Shown here: positions 46,481-59,437 of the stretch, piece after piece
Layout of the letters: each line of letters begins with the position of its first letter
How positions within the stretch are numbered: position 1 is the stretch's first letter
Origin: Verpa conica
Taxonomy: Eukaryota > Ascomycota > Pezizomycetes > Pezizales > Morchellaceae
Reading direction: 5' to 3'
DNA: 64,000 nucleotides
Assembly (NCBI GenBank): GCA_033030425.1
Contig: JAUFSD010000014.1
Coordinates: 186,001 to 250,000 of the forward strand
Translations under genes and position numbers: made by a program
The notes under the pieces: generated by a model
What the model was told of the DNA's origin: nothing
The model's input: the letters and a program-made list of their open reading frames with translations, nothing else
The model's database searches: none

Positions 46481-47242
46481 TCAGAGTTGGTTCCATAAAC
46501 AGGGTAACTTCAAAGTACTAGAGGAGTCAAGAAAGAGCAATTACTTAAAGAGCTTTCTGTTTCCAAGACCCGGTTTTAGGTGCTGTGGGGTTTCAAGGTA
46601 CAGTATGGAGGGCATCTGTAGAGATCGTAAAGGAAATAGCTATAAAACATGTCTGCTCCCTTATAAAACACATCCATTGAAAAAGAAAAAAAAGGAACTA
46701 TTCACGCCCTCCCGTATTCTTATTGCCCCGTCTCCTGAGGTCGTTGATTCCTCTGTCGGTGTAATTGGCGCCATTGGTAACGCAAGAGATACTTATATTG
46801 CTAGATTATTTTCTTGGTGATTTCCCACTACGCTACGTCTTGTCAGAATAACTACTCAGGTGATTACCATTTTATCAGAGAGATATCCTACCGGCGTGTA
46901 GATAGAGGGTAGAATTTATTATATTTCATATGTTTACGTCTAGCAACGTTGTGTGCACAGTGGCTGGAGTAAGCTCTGGATAGCAACTTACTACAAGTAA
47001 AGGTATTTCAGAAGCACACCAGCTTACCAGGGTTAGAAAAGATCAACTGATAGCACTGAACCAGCGTAGGGGCGGAGAATGAAGTAGGATGTAAACCCAC
47101 TATACGAACAATCACATAGCAGCATCATCCCAATAGAAAAAAAAACTTTATTGAATCTAAAAAAATCCTTCTGAACTCCATAACCACATACCGTCCCTAA
47201 CCCATTTTACTTGCAACAACGCTTCATTCTCATAACCGATAC

Positions 47243-50200
47243 TTACACTCCATTCCCTTCAATCAACTTCCTAGCAACAGCAACAACTTCATTTCCTCTC
47301 AGGTCCATATCTGGGTCATCAATCTTCCTCTCCAACACCCTATCCAGCATCATCCTCAGCTGCGCCACCAAGGTTCCAATCCTCCCCCAGCCGCGTAGTC
47401 TAAGCCACCCATCAACCGTGATTCCCCGCCCCATTGTATCAACCGCTAAGCCACCACCAAATAGTAATAGCGAGTAAGAGTTAATAGCTATTAATAATTA
47501 GCGGCATTCTCATAGTGTGCAGAGGAAACATACGCGTGCACTCTCTCAAAAACACCTTACTAGTAATTTCACCGCCCGAACCAGTTCCCATCTTTGTACA
47601 ATAGCTCAAGAACGAGTCTCCCCCGAAGCCAGTGGCTGAGAATAGCGTGCTGCTGGGGTGAATAAACACTCTAGTCCCTTCCTCAGTGAAATACTTGATT
47701 GTCCTGCTCTCTGGATCCATCGCCACAGCCCCAGTGGAGGAACTAGCAAACTTCTGCTCCGGGAGGGATATCCTCGCAACGTTCGGCGAGAAGGCCCCGG
47801 CTATGAGACCGCGGATCAACGCGTCGTTGAGTGCATTGTGATTGTACGCATAATCCCCCGTTTGGTACCCCATGGGGAGGAAGCCAATGTCTTTAAGTGA
47901 GTCGATGTATTGCCTATTATTAGAGGCGACATCCATAAGTGTCTGATGGTTCAAGAACCGCTCTTCACACCAGCGGCGGACATCCCGAATAGCGGTGGTC
48001 CTACGTAACTCACTCCACTCATCGAATGCGCAGCAGTCTGCAAGGAGGTCACCTTGGTTATGTCCAAACAACACTCGTATGGCTTTACTCTCATCCCTCC
48101 GCTCCATCGGCGCCACGAACGGGGATCGAGTAGTGAGGATACTAGCGATCGTAACCGTAGAATCAAGGCACCCGAACATGGCACCATAAACCATGAGTTT
48201 ACTACACCTCAAATCTGATGGAATCATAGCCATATGCTTCCCGAGTGCAGTCAACTCGCCATCTACAATGGCACCCATCCTTTCAAGTAGGTTTAGCGCC
48301 CCATCCACCGCCATTGTCTCGGGTGGAGAGAGCGCGGATGCCAAGAAAGCGCGCACGTCCTTCACTCCCATGTGCTTAACTCCGAGACATGTCTGTTCCA
48401 GCGGGACTCTTTTCAACTCTGGTTCAGGTCGATCCGGCATCTTCGCCTCTGCATTGCGGGTATATAATTTCCAGCACGTCCCTGCGCTCACACGTCCTGC
48501 ACGGCCACGTCGCTGCTTACACGCCGCTTTCGACGCCCATGTTTCTAGTAGCTTAACCATGTTGTTTTCGGGATCATAAGAGGTTTCTTTTACTCGGCCG
48601 GTATCGATTACCGCAACAATATCTTCAATAGTGATGGAAGTCTCCGCAACATTAGTGGCCGCAATAACCTTCCGTTTCCCGCGAGGGGGAAGTTGGAAGA
48701 CACGACGTTGCTCTCCAGGGAGGAGGGAAGCGTGGAGAGGGAGTGGATGGAAGCGAAATGGACCATCGGGAACGTATTTTATCGCTTCTAGACAACGCTG
48801 GATCTCCATTGTTCCTATTACCCAGTGTTAGTATGTCGAGTGAGATTCTGTGACGCAGAGGATCTTACCAGGTAAAAAGATTAATATTGCGCCTTCCGCC
48901 TCCCCTAGTTCTTCGTCAATATGTGCCACCGTAGCGGCAATAAGATTGTAGTTTATACGGTCTCCAAGGCCCCTAATTAAGTTTCCTACCCCCGGATCTA
49001 CTCCGCGGAGGTCTTCGGGATTAATATTCTTCCCCTGGGCGGCTTGTATTCTCCCACCAGCATCAAACCGTGTCTTCATGATGACCTGATCCAAGTAGAA
49101 ATCCTCCACGGGAAACGTCCGTCCCTGGATCTCAACCAGCTTCACCTTATCCATTCCACCAAAGTACTCTGCAAATACCTCTGCATCCAGTGTAGCAGAC
49201 ATCAGTATCACACGGAGGTCCTTCCTGATCACAAGAATGCGCTTAAGTAGGATAAGCAAGAAATCCGTGTCGAGTGATCGCTCGTGTACTTCGTCCACAA
49301 AGACATGAGAGACATCTTCTAGGCCGTCACCCATCTGTAGTCGCCGTAGTAATACACCAGTAGTAACAAACGTAATCTTTGTCGTCCCAGGTTTGTGTCT
49401 CGACTCCCCCCTAATAACGTACCCAACCTCCTCCCCGACAGGAGAACATCGTTCTTCGGATACACGGTCTGCCAGCCCAAGCGCAGAGATACGGCGAGGC
49501 TGGGTACAGATAATATTGGCGACCTTGCCAAGCTTCCTCAAGATCATATCATCCAGTATGAACTGTACACACTGCGTACTCTTACCCGACCCAGTCTCTC
49601 CCGAGATGATGGTAACCTGCGCGCCATCAACAGCTTCTATAATATCCTCCTGTAGGTTCCACGCTGGAAGCCGTTTCCGGGCCGCAATGCGTATCTTCTG
49701 CTGTGTGGTCTCCCAGCGTTCAGCACGGGCTTCAAACAGCCGTATAGAATCCTTATGACCAGGCTTCCAGTCGATAGGATTCTTTTTACGGTCACGCCCT
49801 CCCCTCTTCTTCTTCAACCCACTACCAACCCGCAGCTCCATTTCACGACGTTTATCGCTACCTGTGACAGCGCTAGAAACATCGCGCAGCTTCCCAGGGT
49901 TCTGGAGAATTTTCATAAATTCGGCTTCAACCCAGTCAACGACCGAGAACACCATTGGCTCGCCTTTAAGCCCTTCTGCGAATTCAGCGGTTTGGCGGAT
50001 GATACTCAGCTTCACGTGAGCAGGGAGACGGGGTCCTTCGTCTTCCTCAACGATAGAGAAGACAGGTATGGTAGCCGGATAATCTACGTTCCAGCCTCCA
50101 CTTATCGGCTTGCGTATATCGAGGTGGACTATCGTTGCGTAACCTGGTATATCTAACTTTACTTGGAACTGCGTTGGTGAGACACGTTTATACCGCTCGC

Positions 50201-51561
50201 TCCCCCAGATTGCTTCGAGTGAAGTTTGTTCTTCGGTCCATACATTGGCGACACTGTCTGAGAAAGAAATCAAGTCTTCTTCTTCTTCAGGGGCTGGAGG
50301 TGCAGGGGGGGCTCCGTGGAGGAGAATGTGCATGAGTGATTCAGCAGCGAGGGCTTCGTCGCCATTGTGGTAGGTTAAGACTTCCCGGCAGAGGTCAAGG
50401 GAGTACCCGTTTAGACAGAGGCGCTTTGCGGCGTACTCTTGGGAGATAGGGAGGTCGAGAATGGTCGAGAATGTTACGCCAGTTGCATAGTTTCCCGGGA
50501 GGAAGCGAGGGGGAAGGTCGTCTTCGGGAACGTGGACGAGGAGCCATTCTTATCACAGTTAGCCAAAAGATCTATAAAACCATATAAAAAAACCAACCTA
50601 GAGCTTCCTCTCTATCTTTGACCCAATCGCACGCCTCCTCAGCATGCACTTTTCTGAACCCCAAATTCGAGAGCTCGGTAACAGCCTTTTGCTTTACTTC
50701 ATCTGCCATTTTAATCCCCTGAGGGTTCCAAACATGGTACTTCCTTACCAACCCTTCCACCTCCCGCCTCTTATCACTCCCCATGTCCACAACCGGAACA
50801 TTCACCCACCCCTTCGTCCGTTCGTCCACTTTCCGGTCGTCCACCTTCTCCGCTTGTTTATCTCCCGATGCTGCAGCAACCCTTTGGGCCTTTGCTAGTG
50901 CAGCTTCGTGTTCCCGCTTTGTTAGGAAAGGGTCGGCTTCATACATCCATTCTCTTTTCTTGTCTACCCATTGCTTCTTGATCTCCTCAAAGGTTGCCCA
51001 GAAGCCCCGGTGTGTCGGGGGTAGCATAAGATGAATATTTTTCATACTCGAGACACGGTGAAGCGCATAAGTAGCACAGTAGTGACGAGCCTCGAGCATT
51101 GTAGGTTGGTGCGGCGCAGGCTCAACAGGGAGTCCATTCGGTAGTTCAGTAGGAGGGCGGAAATACAGTGCTTCGATCTCCAGAGTTTTAGGATTCTTGT
51201 TGCGGATATAGACGGTAGATATATATCCCTTGTCTCCTTCTTTTCTCTACAAACGTTTGCAAATAAAATTGCCTTTTTCTCAGCAACACATTCCGGCTAT
51301 GTACATATGGGGGGGGATAATAGAGGGGAATTGAACCATGGAATAATCAGGATTCTGCCACCCGGCTTTCTGACAATGCTCATAGAACAAAGTCTGTGGG
51401 AGTTTTCCGGTCCATGACTTTCCTCCTATCAACTCTTGCACTGACAGTGGTTTCTTCTCCTCCGGCGCAGCTGCGGGGATGGCCGAAGAACCTGGCTCGG
51501 GAGTAGTCGGTTTCTTGCCCTGGTTTGCACCGGGTTTAAGACGAGGTTTTTTGGGCGGCAT
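47243..51561 (-). CDS. DEAH/RHA-type ATP-dependent RNA helicase (DHX57/YLR419W-like)
   Basis: A 1359-residue protein from five exons: 51337–51561, 50598–51246, 48869–50548, 47534–48814 and 47243–47487. Introns are 90, 49, 54 and 46 nt; the first has a weak donor (gttcaa). The N-terminus is basic and disordered, starting at the ATG at 51561. A UBA-like region spans about residues 290–360, with REEALEW at its start. An RWD-like region is at about 400–500. The helicase core follows: Walker A GETGSGKS at about 608–615, motif II DEVH at about 710–713 (Val in place of Ala), SATL near 742, then TNVAETSITI and QRRGRAGR. The winged-helix, ratchet and OB-fold regions complete the C-terminus; the OB fold contains RECTPINSYSLLLFGG, visible only after the last intron is removed. 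The UBA–RWD–DEAH order fits DHX57 and yeast YLR419W. Exact role not established. Confidence 0.9.
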
Positions 51562-51798
51562 TGTCAAATTGCGGGGGAAGGTATACCGGTACTTTTTTCA
51601 GGCGGCCAGTATGGGGTTCGAGAGGATTTGGGTCTGTGGATGGATTCCGGGAGTGTCCTTCCAGGCGGGCTTTATGTGTTATCGAGTGGTCGTTGCTTGC
51701 CTTGCCAAGACATGCGGCTCCCGCGCTGAGGAATTCTTCAACCCCACAAAACTGGAGCACTACCCACACCACCCCACCACCACCAGCAAGATTCAGGC
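51562..51798. promoter_or_regulatory. divergent promoter helicase / CCDC137-like gene
   Basis: Only 237 bp separate the two start codons, so the genes must share promoter sequence. Both products look linked to RNA or nucleolar work, which fits co-expression. Confidence 0.55.
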
Positions 51799-52661
51799 AT
51801 GCCAAACAAGAAACGAAGAGCAAAGAATGCCCCCGCGCTCGAGTAAGTAAATCTCTACTATTAACTATATCCCTCAATCCTCAATTGACCCCCACTAACA
51901 TCTCCCCCACCAGCTTCGAGCTCGAACCAACAACCCTCGCAAAAACTACGAATCTCTCCTCCACAAAGTCCCGCCTCCGCGAAAGACGCAAGCGCAAGTC
52001 TAAAAATACATTCGAGAATGAAGACGATACTCCCAAAGCTTTTGTCCGCCTAATGGCCTTTGCATCCGGCACTCGAAAGCTCCCCAAAGGCCTCGACGAT
52101 GGGATAGACAAAAGAGCCCAAACAGGCAAAAACAAGAAACGGAAACGGACCGAAGAGACTATTGTCGAGAAGGACAAGAAGCCAAACGCTGCAGAAGAGC
52201 TAAATATCCAACCAGGAGAGTCACTCCGCGAGTTCAACAGACGTGTCGACGCATCTCTTCCAGTCTCTATCAAGATTGCACGCGAACCCAGAAAGCCAAA
52301 GAAGAAGCCAGAACCTGCTGTACCAGAGAGGGAAGAGGAAGGTGATTACTCTGATGGTGAGGGTGGGGGACGGAAGCGTAGGAGGGGTAAGAGTGGTCGA
52401 CGAGAGGCGTCACCGGATCCATGGGCTGGCCTTGCAGCGAAACGGGAGGCACCGAGGTTTGGGGATGTTGCACATGCGCCGCCAAGTCTGCAGAAGCCAA
52501 AGGCTGTGCTACATAGTAGGGGGGTTGTGGATGTCGATGGGATCCCGAAGACTGCGGGGAGTCTGGCAAAGAGGGAGGGGTTAGCAGTAGAGAGGAAGGG
52601 AGTTGTAGAGGCTTATCGGAAGATGATGCAGGGGAAGAGGGGCGAGGGGAGTTTAGATTAG
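51799..52661 (+). CDS. basic CCDC137-like, probably nucleolar protein
   Basis: A 263-residue, very charged protein from exons 51799–51842 and 51914–52661 (71-nt intron). It starts MPNKKRRAKNA and has repeated Lys/Arg clusters (RLRERRKRKSK, KNKKRKR, RKRRRGKSGRR). A central block reads DTPKAFVRLMAFASGTRKLPKGLDDG, followed by PGESLREFNRRVD, which I associate with a fungal family related to CCDC137. Some databases have labelled such proteins urease accessory proteins, which nothing here supports. The basic clusters suggest nuclear or nucleolar location and RNA binding. No catalytic motif is seen. Head-to-head with the helicase. Confidence 0.75.
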
Positions 52662-55600
52662 ATGGGGTAAACAAAAATTCACCTGTATATTTAATACATC
52701 TGCTTTTAAATATAATGCTACAAATTTTGCGACTCGAACTTTGAATAGGTGGAAAGTTTACCGATTTTTAAAGGCTGTTCGAAGGCATATCTACTTTCTG
52801 AGGTGGACTCTTCATTTAGGTATACCGGCGATGGGATGATAAAAGCTATTAGTGAATAAAGATATAATACACATTACGAATCCAGAACGTTACGTATAAA
52901 AAAACAAAAAAAACAGAAGAGTAGACAGTGCGTTTTCTATTGGGGAAGCCAAAGCAGCATTAAAAATCTAACAATGCTATACCGGTGGTAAGTGGTAGCA
53001 AAGAGAAAGATAGAGAAAACGCTAAGCCGCTCAAACAAGAGAGTTCCTAAAGAAACGTAAATTTCCTTTTCCAACCGCACCCCATCAAATAGAGACCAAC
53101 CCGATATTTCTCTTCATGCATCCCCGGTGGACATCCAATCCGTTTACAGGCAAATATATGGCAACAAGAAGCATATTCGGAGCCCTACCTATCACTAAAT
53201 CTAATTTTACGGCATATCAAACACTTACTACCCACCGCCTTGATGCCCCTCGGAGCTTGTTGAAAACCCTTGATTGCTCGGTTTTCCACGCCATATAACG
53301 GCGAGAGGAGGTTCTCGGAGTGGATAATAGCAGAATTTATCAGCTGGGAAAATGTATTCCTATTACTACACACTTCAGTATCAGTTACCCAGTACTTGCA
53401 GTAGGGTAGTCCGTCCTAGACTAAGAACCAGACGGACCGCAGGCTGTAGTCAGTCCTTGAAGTGGATCCAGGATGGGCTAGGTCACTGGGAGAAAGCACC
53501 ACGGACTACAATCTGTCCTGAGGATCCCACTATTCATGAGACATATTGGGAATATAGATGACTACAGGACTATAAGGTAGTAAAGCAAGATTCATGGTGG
53601 CCTATAGGGCGGTAGAGTAACCACCCCAGACCCAGGTACCTCTAGTGCAGGTGGATATATTACATACACCTGATGATATCTCTAGAGTGGATGGATAGAG
53701 CTCCGCTACCTACAGTCATCTATGGTCCAGCCTAATTGATACCCGGACAGTTGCAAATACTGGCTACTAGGGACGCTGGCCTAATACTATGAATAGGATC
53801 CCCGGACCGGTTATCTCTCCCTTATATGCATATTTATGGCCTTTATCTTAACGTTGCTCTCTAGCTCATTGGTGAGTCATTGTCCCCTCATGGCAATTCT
53901 TCCCAAAGCTGATAACTGCCTAGCCCATACAGCTATCATCAGATTACTCCCTCCCTACAAGTCACCGGCTAAAAGCTACCTAGCTTGATGGATATAATAG
54001 TACCTATACATTATTGATATACAGCACAATTGCTCTATAAGGATTCGAGTTGCAAGGATTTGAGTTGTAAGAACAATCACTTATAATAATATGCAGTCTG
54101 GCCAGATCGGAATTATTTTATGTATACCAGTACTGTCTTATAAGAAAAACCGCTCTATAAGAATATGATACCGCACAAAAAGCATATAGCCAATGCAAAG
54201 ATCTCAGTTACAAAGAAAAAACTAAAGTGGATTGTTTAAAGTTTAACCCGAATTTAATTAGGCGGAGGAGTAAAGACTTACTTTAAAAGAGTATACTTAG
54301 ATATACATTCAAAAATGACCCCCGACAAGCCAATCAAGGGTTCTACCCATTATGTGATATTACCTCGCTGAAGATTATCATTGAAGCTCTCCCAGAGGAC
54401 GCTCATAATGTATTGAAGAACTGTTTGAGATTTTGTTTGAGGTATACCAAAAAGTGCACTATTGTGTATAATAGGGAACATCCCTATGATCGACGTAATG
54501 AATAGAATAAGTACTTCCCAGCACATCTCTAGAAATCCTAATACACTCATGTCGCCGGGCCGTCATTTCACTGCCTAATCAGGGATTTCTTTTCCCCAGT
54601 CAGAATTTTTAAACCAGTCTTAACTCTGGGGTTTTACATACAAAAGGTTAGGAAATGATATATGAAACTCTCAGCCTATCCTTAAGTTTTCTGACCTTAC
54701 ATAATAAAATAAATAACAAAATACATAATACCCACAGGGGCGCAAGGCGACCTCTTCCCCCTTGTACATATTCTTTTGAACACCGCATACCCTCCGCTCC
54801 ATATATTTATGATTAATCCATTCACTACACACCACCATTTTTCTCTTTCTACTTGGTTGCTGCTATGTGTATGTATATAGAGCATTCTTAACCTAAACCG
54901 TTACGTCTAATACTAAGAAAACCTCTAGTGCGCTATTAATGGTAAAAATTCAAGGCAATAGAGTAAGCTAGCTAAGAGTGAAGGTGTAACATAAATCTCT
55001 ACGGTTTTCTATTTAGGGTTGATAAGTGTAAAGCCCTACTATAAAAGCAGCGGTTAGGTAGAGTAAGCCTAGAAGTATGAAAATAAAATTATTTTATTCT
55101 TTAGGCTGGATGGCAAAAGTGATGGGATCTTTGTTGATTTTATTATATTGGCGTTTTGCTGCCATCACCCCCCTGGAGCACGAGCAGGGGTTCGAACGGG
55201 CAACCACCCTCCTAAGATCAGGTCCGCCGCCGAAAGATAGCCGGCACCCAGACCATTGAGCTATGGGGGCAAGCTATGACTCTACGCGTTAACGAGTCCT
55301 TATGAAGAGCTGACGTATTATCAGCCCCCTCAATCTCCCCACTCAAATATTATCAAGGATTAACTACAATTAATTCTCTTTATTTTACCTGGAGAGTTAA
55401 CATAGATATTTCTGCTATTTCTCGAACTCCGCTTTGTTCCTGGAGCTACGGTTTTTTATGTTTTATCAAGCCGTCATATTAAGAACTACGGCAATTATTC
55501 ATAATGAAAGATTCTTGGTGTATAATACTTAACCAATTCCATGTGTCGTTTAGAACGTGTTATTCAATATCACAAACCTGCCATAAGCAGTATTACTACA

Positions 55601-56488
55601 TATGTAGGTATTTCTCCATAAAAGAAAATCAAGAACCACTTAAGACTACCCAAATCTCTCTAAGGTGGGGGGATAGGTCAGGTAATTACCCGCCCAGACT
55701 TTTCAAGTCGGCCTTTAAAACAATCAGGACACATACATCACCAGAAAAGAAAACAGGCTAAGCAGCGTAGCCCTGACACTAGTATCTCAGTCCCCAGTAT
55801 TTATAACCAGTTAGACTCAACACACCTTCTTCTATAATGGTATAACAGCTCAACCGGAGCTCTAGGGTTCTGAAAATAAAAACTATACCACCCCTGTAGG
55901 AGGAATTTACTGTAAAATAAAAACATCTATTGGAATATTTCTGTATTAAACTTTTTATGAGGATTAGAGAAGAAAGGTCCCTCCACCTAACGGTATAAAT
56001 CAAGCTGTCTATATGGGCCTGGTCACGAGACTCCTTCAACCACTCTGTAACTGTGGGTGCCAGAGAGACTAATCTATAGGATTCCCATCCATCCCTACAA
56101 AGACGTCTACAAGATCAACGAGTTCTCTTGAATTATGGTATTTATTAGCGGGATCGCCAGTGGGGGCATTGGTTACAGCTCGTTTGCTTGGGAGTGGGTT
56201 GGTTGGTGGGTTGTAAGTGATGAATTGAGGTGATGAACTAATGGAGCTACCGTACTCACCCAGATCATTGCTTAGAGCTTTATTTGTCAAAATAAAAATT
56301 TAAATAGAACACCCTACTTGATAGTCGCTCAATCTCTCCAGTAAACGAGTAAATAAAGACTAATCAAATAAATAAAAAAAGAAAAAGAAAAACATAAAAA
56401 CAATTTTCCTCCAACGCCAGATACCACTCGCGGACGGTCCCAAATGGCTAGTTTCTACAAGCCTACTCGAGATCATACATTGTAGTAT
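52662..56488. other. long intergenic stretch with transposon-like relics
   Basis: No gene supported. At 54022 and 54128, sequences starting CAGCACAATTGC and CAGTACTG with TATAAG words nearby resemble the ends of the element at 20027–20196, but no matching right ends were found. A tRNA-like sequence lies at 55167–55270. Confidence 0.4.
55167..55270 (-). tRNA. tRNA-like sequence, probably a pseudogene
   Basis: The minus strand starts GCCCCCATAGCTCAATGGTC, containing a good A box, and has a B box GTTCGAACC about 70 nt later. A stem GCCGG/TCGGC with a 7-nt loop CTATCTT could be the anticodon arm. However, the T stem cannot pair and the 3' acceptor strand (GGGGGGT) is misplaced. It is therefore a decayed tRNA or the head of a tRNA-derived SINE, not a working tRNA. 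Confidence 0.35.
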
Positions 56489-57825
56489 TCACTTTCTCCG
56501 CCGCTTGACTCTCACTGGAGCCTGCAATGTTAGATCATAATGATTTCCTCCAAGCTTCACGCCACCCTTTTTGTATGCGGCCACCTAAACACCCCGTATA
56601 TATTAGCTCAAAGCTTCCGAAGAGGAAATAGAATAGTCCAATGATGACTTACCCTAGCAGAAAAGTCAAGTTTATCCCCCGCTTCCTCTCCCACTTGTTC
56701 GCCATATACAACTCCACTATCCTCTAGGTCCTCGTCCTTAAGTAGACCCTTTGTGTCCCGTAAAGCTATACCCCTCTTCTTTGCTATCTTGACCAGCTCC
56801 TTCTTCCAGAAAAGCGATGTCCCGTCACAGACTATTCCTTCCCACACACCCGAAAAACCTATAGCAAGCCCCATTACCAACGGCAAGTTCTTAAAGGGGC
56901 TCAGTTCTGGTCCAGAAAGCAGGGGTGCAATGGGAGGATTGTCTATATCAAGGCGACGGAAGCAGTCAACGAACATAACGCCGACGAGATTCACTAGTGC
57001 CTCTACCCCGTCCCCGTCGTCAACATCTTTAGAAAGTGTTAGCCAATGCCCATAGCACAAGTTGTGCATACAAAGAGGTCTTCACATACTGAACCAGATA
57101 GTGTCATATGCGCCGTCAAGGAAGAACGATAAAGCTTCGACAATCTCGTATAGCTTAAATTCATTAGGAGAAGTATGTTTGAGCTCCTTGCAGTAGTCGA
57201 GGATCTTCAATTGATGTCAGCACGATCCTACGGAATAAAAGCAACCCACAAATTTATACTATCGAAATAGGATATCGCATACCTGGCCTCCGATAACTTC
57301 CATTATTCCATACCCACGGTAGTCCTCAAAAATATGAGTAATCCCATTACTCTCCGGGGTACGTTTCTCAACCTCGATATATATTTTTACGAGGCGATCA
57401 TACGCATCTTCAGATATCTTGACTTCGGACCCGTTGTAGTTCTTCTTTGCCTTTTTGAGGTGCCGATTAACATATCCATTATTATTCTCAACTTCATCCT
57501 CATCCGGAGGTTGTAGCTCTATGTATGCAATCTTTGGAGACTGAGACTCAGGTTTGTGAGTAACTATCGTATGATTCAAGGTTATAGAGCAACTTACCGA
57601 CCAAGGTAGAAGTTCCGTCCCTGCTGCTTGAGCTTCCGTCGCTGCTACTTCAGCTTCTGTCACTGTTACTTGAGCTTTCAATTCAGCTGCGGTGGGCTTC
57701 TTCCGTGGTGCCTTCCGTTGCGCCTTCTGTATACCCTTCGGCCGCACAGCTTCTTTACCCTTAGGTTTCAGGGTTCTTGACGCAGAAGCTTTCGGTGCCG
57801 TTCCGGGACGCTTCTTGAGTGGCAT
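56489..57825 (-). CDS. conserved-looking five-exon protein of unknown function
   Basis: A 356-residue model with exons 57598–57825, 57283–57540, 57090–57204, 56653–57026 and 56489–56584. Introns are 57, 78, 63 and 68 nt, all GT–AG with phases that agree. The first 60 residues are strongly basic (Lys/Arg/Pro/Ala-rich), then an Ala/Glu/Thr-rich segment with VTVTEAEVAATEAQAAGTE. The middle has no recognised motif but a globular composition (FEDYRGYGIMEVIGGQ; FKLYEIVEALSFFLDGAYD; LVGVMFVDCFRRLD). It ends KRRRK, a nuclear-signal-like sequence. A nuclear, perhaps nucleic-acid-binding protein is plausible, but no function is claimed. The ATG at 57825 heads the basic region; an in-frame ATG at 57936 would add 37 residues. 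Confidence 0.65.
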
Positions 57826-59437
57826 AGTTATCGATGTAAAATAATGAATAAAGTAAAAATTCACGTCGGGATTGATTTCTCTCCAGCTGTATCTGTCCTC
57901 GAACTCAGGTGTTATCCTCGAGGGATAAGAGCCCACCCCAGGAAATTAAAAAAGCGGGACAGCCCTGACGTCAGTTGGAGTAGGGTGGTGGTGGTTGGCT
58001 GGTAGAAGCCGTTACATACCTGTGGCATCTGGTTATTCGCGGGAGGACTTCAAGCTTTAGAGGTCTTGATCGGCATCTAAGACAAGAGGCTTGACCAATT
58101 AGACATCGAAAATTCCCGGTCCTTCGGTGTCATTGCTAGAAGCTTCGCCGAGATTCCGGAAGACCAGTAACAAGCTCCCAACATGCTGCTCGATCTTTCG
58201 ATGAAAACCAGGGAAGGGCTGAAAGCTGTAACACATTCAGGTCATACGTGAGAAGCTGGTGGGGGCCGCTCTGAACCTTCTTACACAAGCCTATTATCAC
58301 ATACCGAAAGATGGACCCTCCCCTACCCACTAAAGGGGAATGAAGAGCTCGTAATCACAGACCTCATGTTTGGCAAGGAATGCTGCCGCTTTTTACATGA
58401 GGTGTATATTTTAGAACGACCTATAATACATGTACTATACGCGATTACTGAGTCAAAGCGCAACATCTTGACATAAAAACATAACCCCCAACAATTAGGA
58501 TTTTCGCGTACAGTAATAAAGTCATATATTTTGTAGTTTTAACGATTTTTTGATCATTTAACTGAAATATCTTACTAACCACCACTAGAGAGGTTCAACC
58601 CTGCTGCAAAAATGACCAAACATTCTCAGCTTTAAGCAATAATAAGTGTGCCCCCGAGGCCAAACATCCTCATAACGCGCCAGATGAGGTACGTGGTAGT
58701 GTGTAGCTACTACATGAGGACAAACGGCTATGAAGGCTAGGGAGAGGCCAAGGGGATCATTATCACGAAATCGAGGTACCCGATACATGAGCAGCACTTA
58801 TACAGCGTATGGAATATAGGGTCAGGACAGAACTAAGTTTGAATTAGTCATGTTTTCTATTTCGTCATCAGAGTCTTTGTGAGTAGGTCATTACCGCCGC
58901 TACTAACACCTCCACTATCGTCATCGTCACAACTATTGTGCTTTGGAGGTAAGATATAGCTCATTTTCACCACCGGTTTGTAGACTGGAACCGCCGAATA
59001 GCGAAGACTAGCAACTTTACAGTCGCCGGGGATACAGTGGTAGAGCCAGCCCCCCCCCCCCCCCAATATCCCAGGATCTAAAGCAGGTTGATCAGTTCTA
59101 AATTAAGCATAACCTAGAAATCTAGCCCCGGGCTTGTAGTTAGTAGCTAATGAGCGCGTCCCGGCCATACCTAGTCCCTTATATATGGAGGAAACGTATA
59201 AAGGCGTTCCTTCAAAATCAAGTAATAGTGTTAACTATAATTTTTACAAAAATTACCCGCTGAGTCCCAATTAAGCCCTGACCTCTAAGGTGGCTAGAAA
59301 TCCTTCATGAATGCGTATATCTGGCTCTAGCAAGAACCTACGAGAGCAGAGATACAGGCGGTTGTGTTCATAATAGAGGTTGAAATAAGGTGCGGCTCTG
59401 GGAGGCTTGGCAATTTAATTATATGCAGGGTGACGTA

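Larger units (their letters stand above)
43597..47242. other. long intergenic stretch with coding-like relics
   Basis: Poly-T runs are dense at 43820–44110. ORF-like pieces at 44826–45215 (minus), 45586–46043 (minus) and 46481–46820 (plus) lack recognised domains. Those at 45586–46043 and 46452–46820 share a 29-nt inverted repeat and may be remains of an unknown element. No intact gene is supported. Confidence 0.4.

Noticed and set aside
47488..47533. Frameshift or early stop near the 3' end of the helicase gene
   Set aside because: A 46-nt GT–AG intron restores the conserved OB-fold block, so no frameshift is needed.
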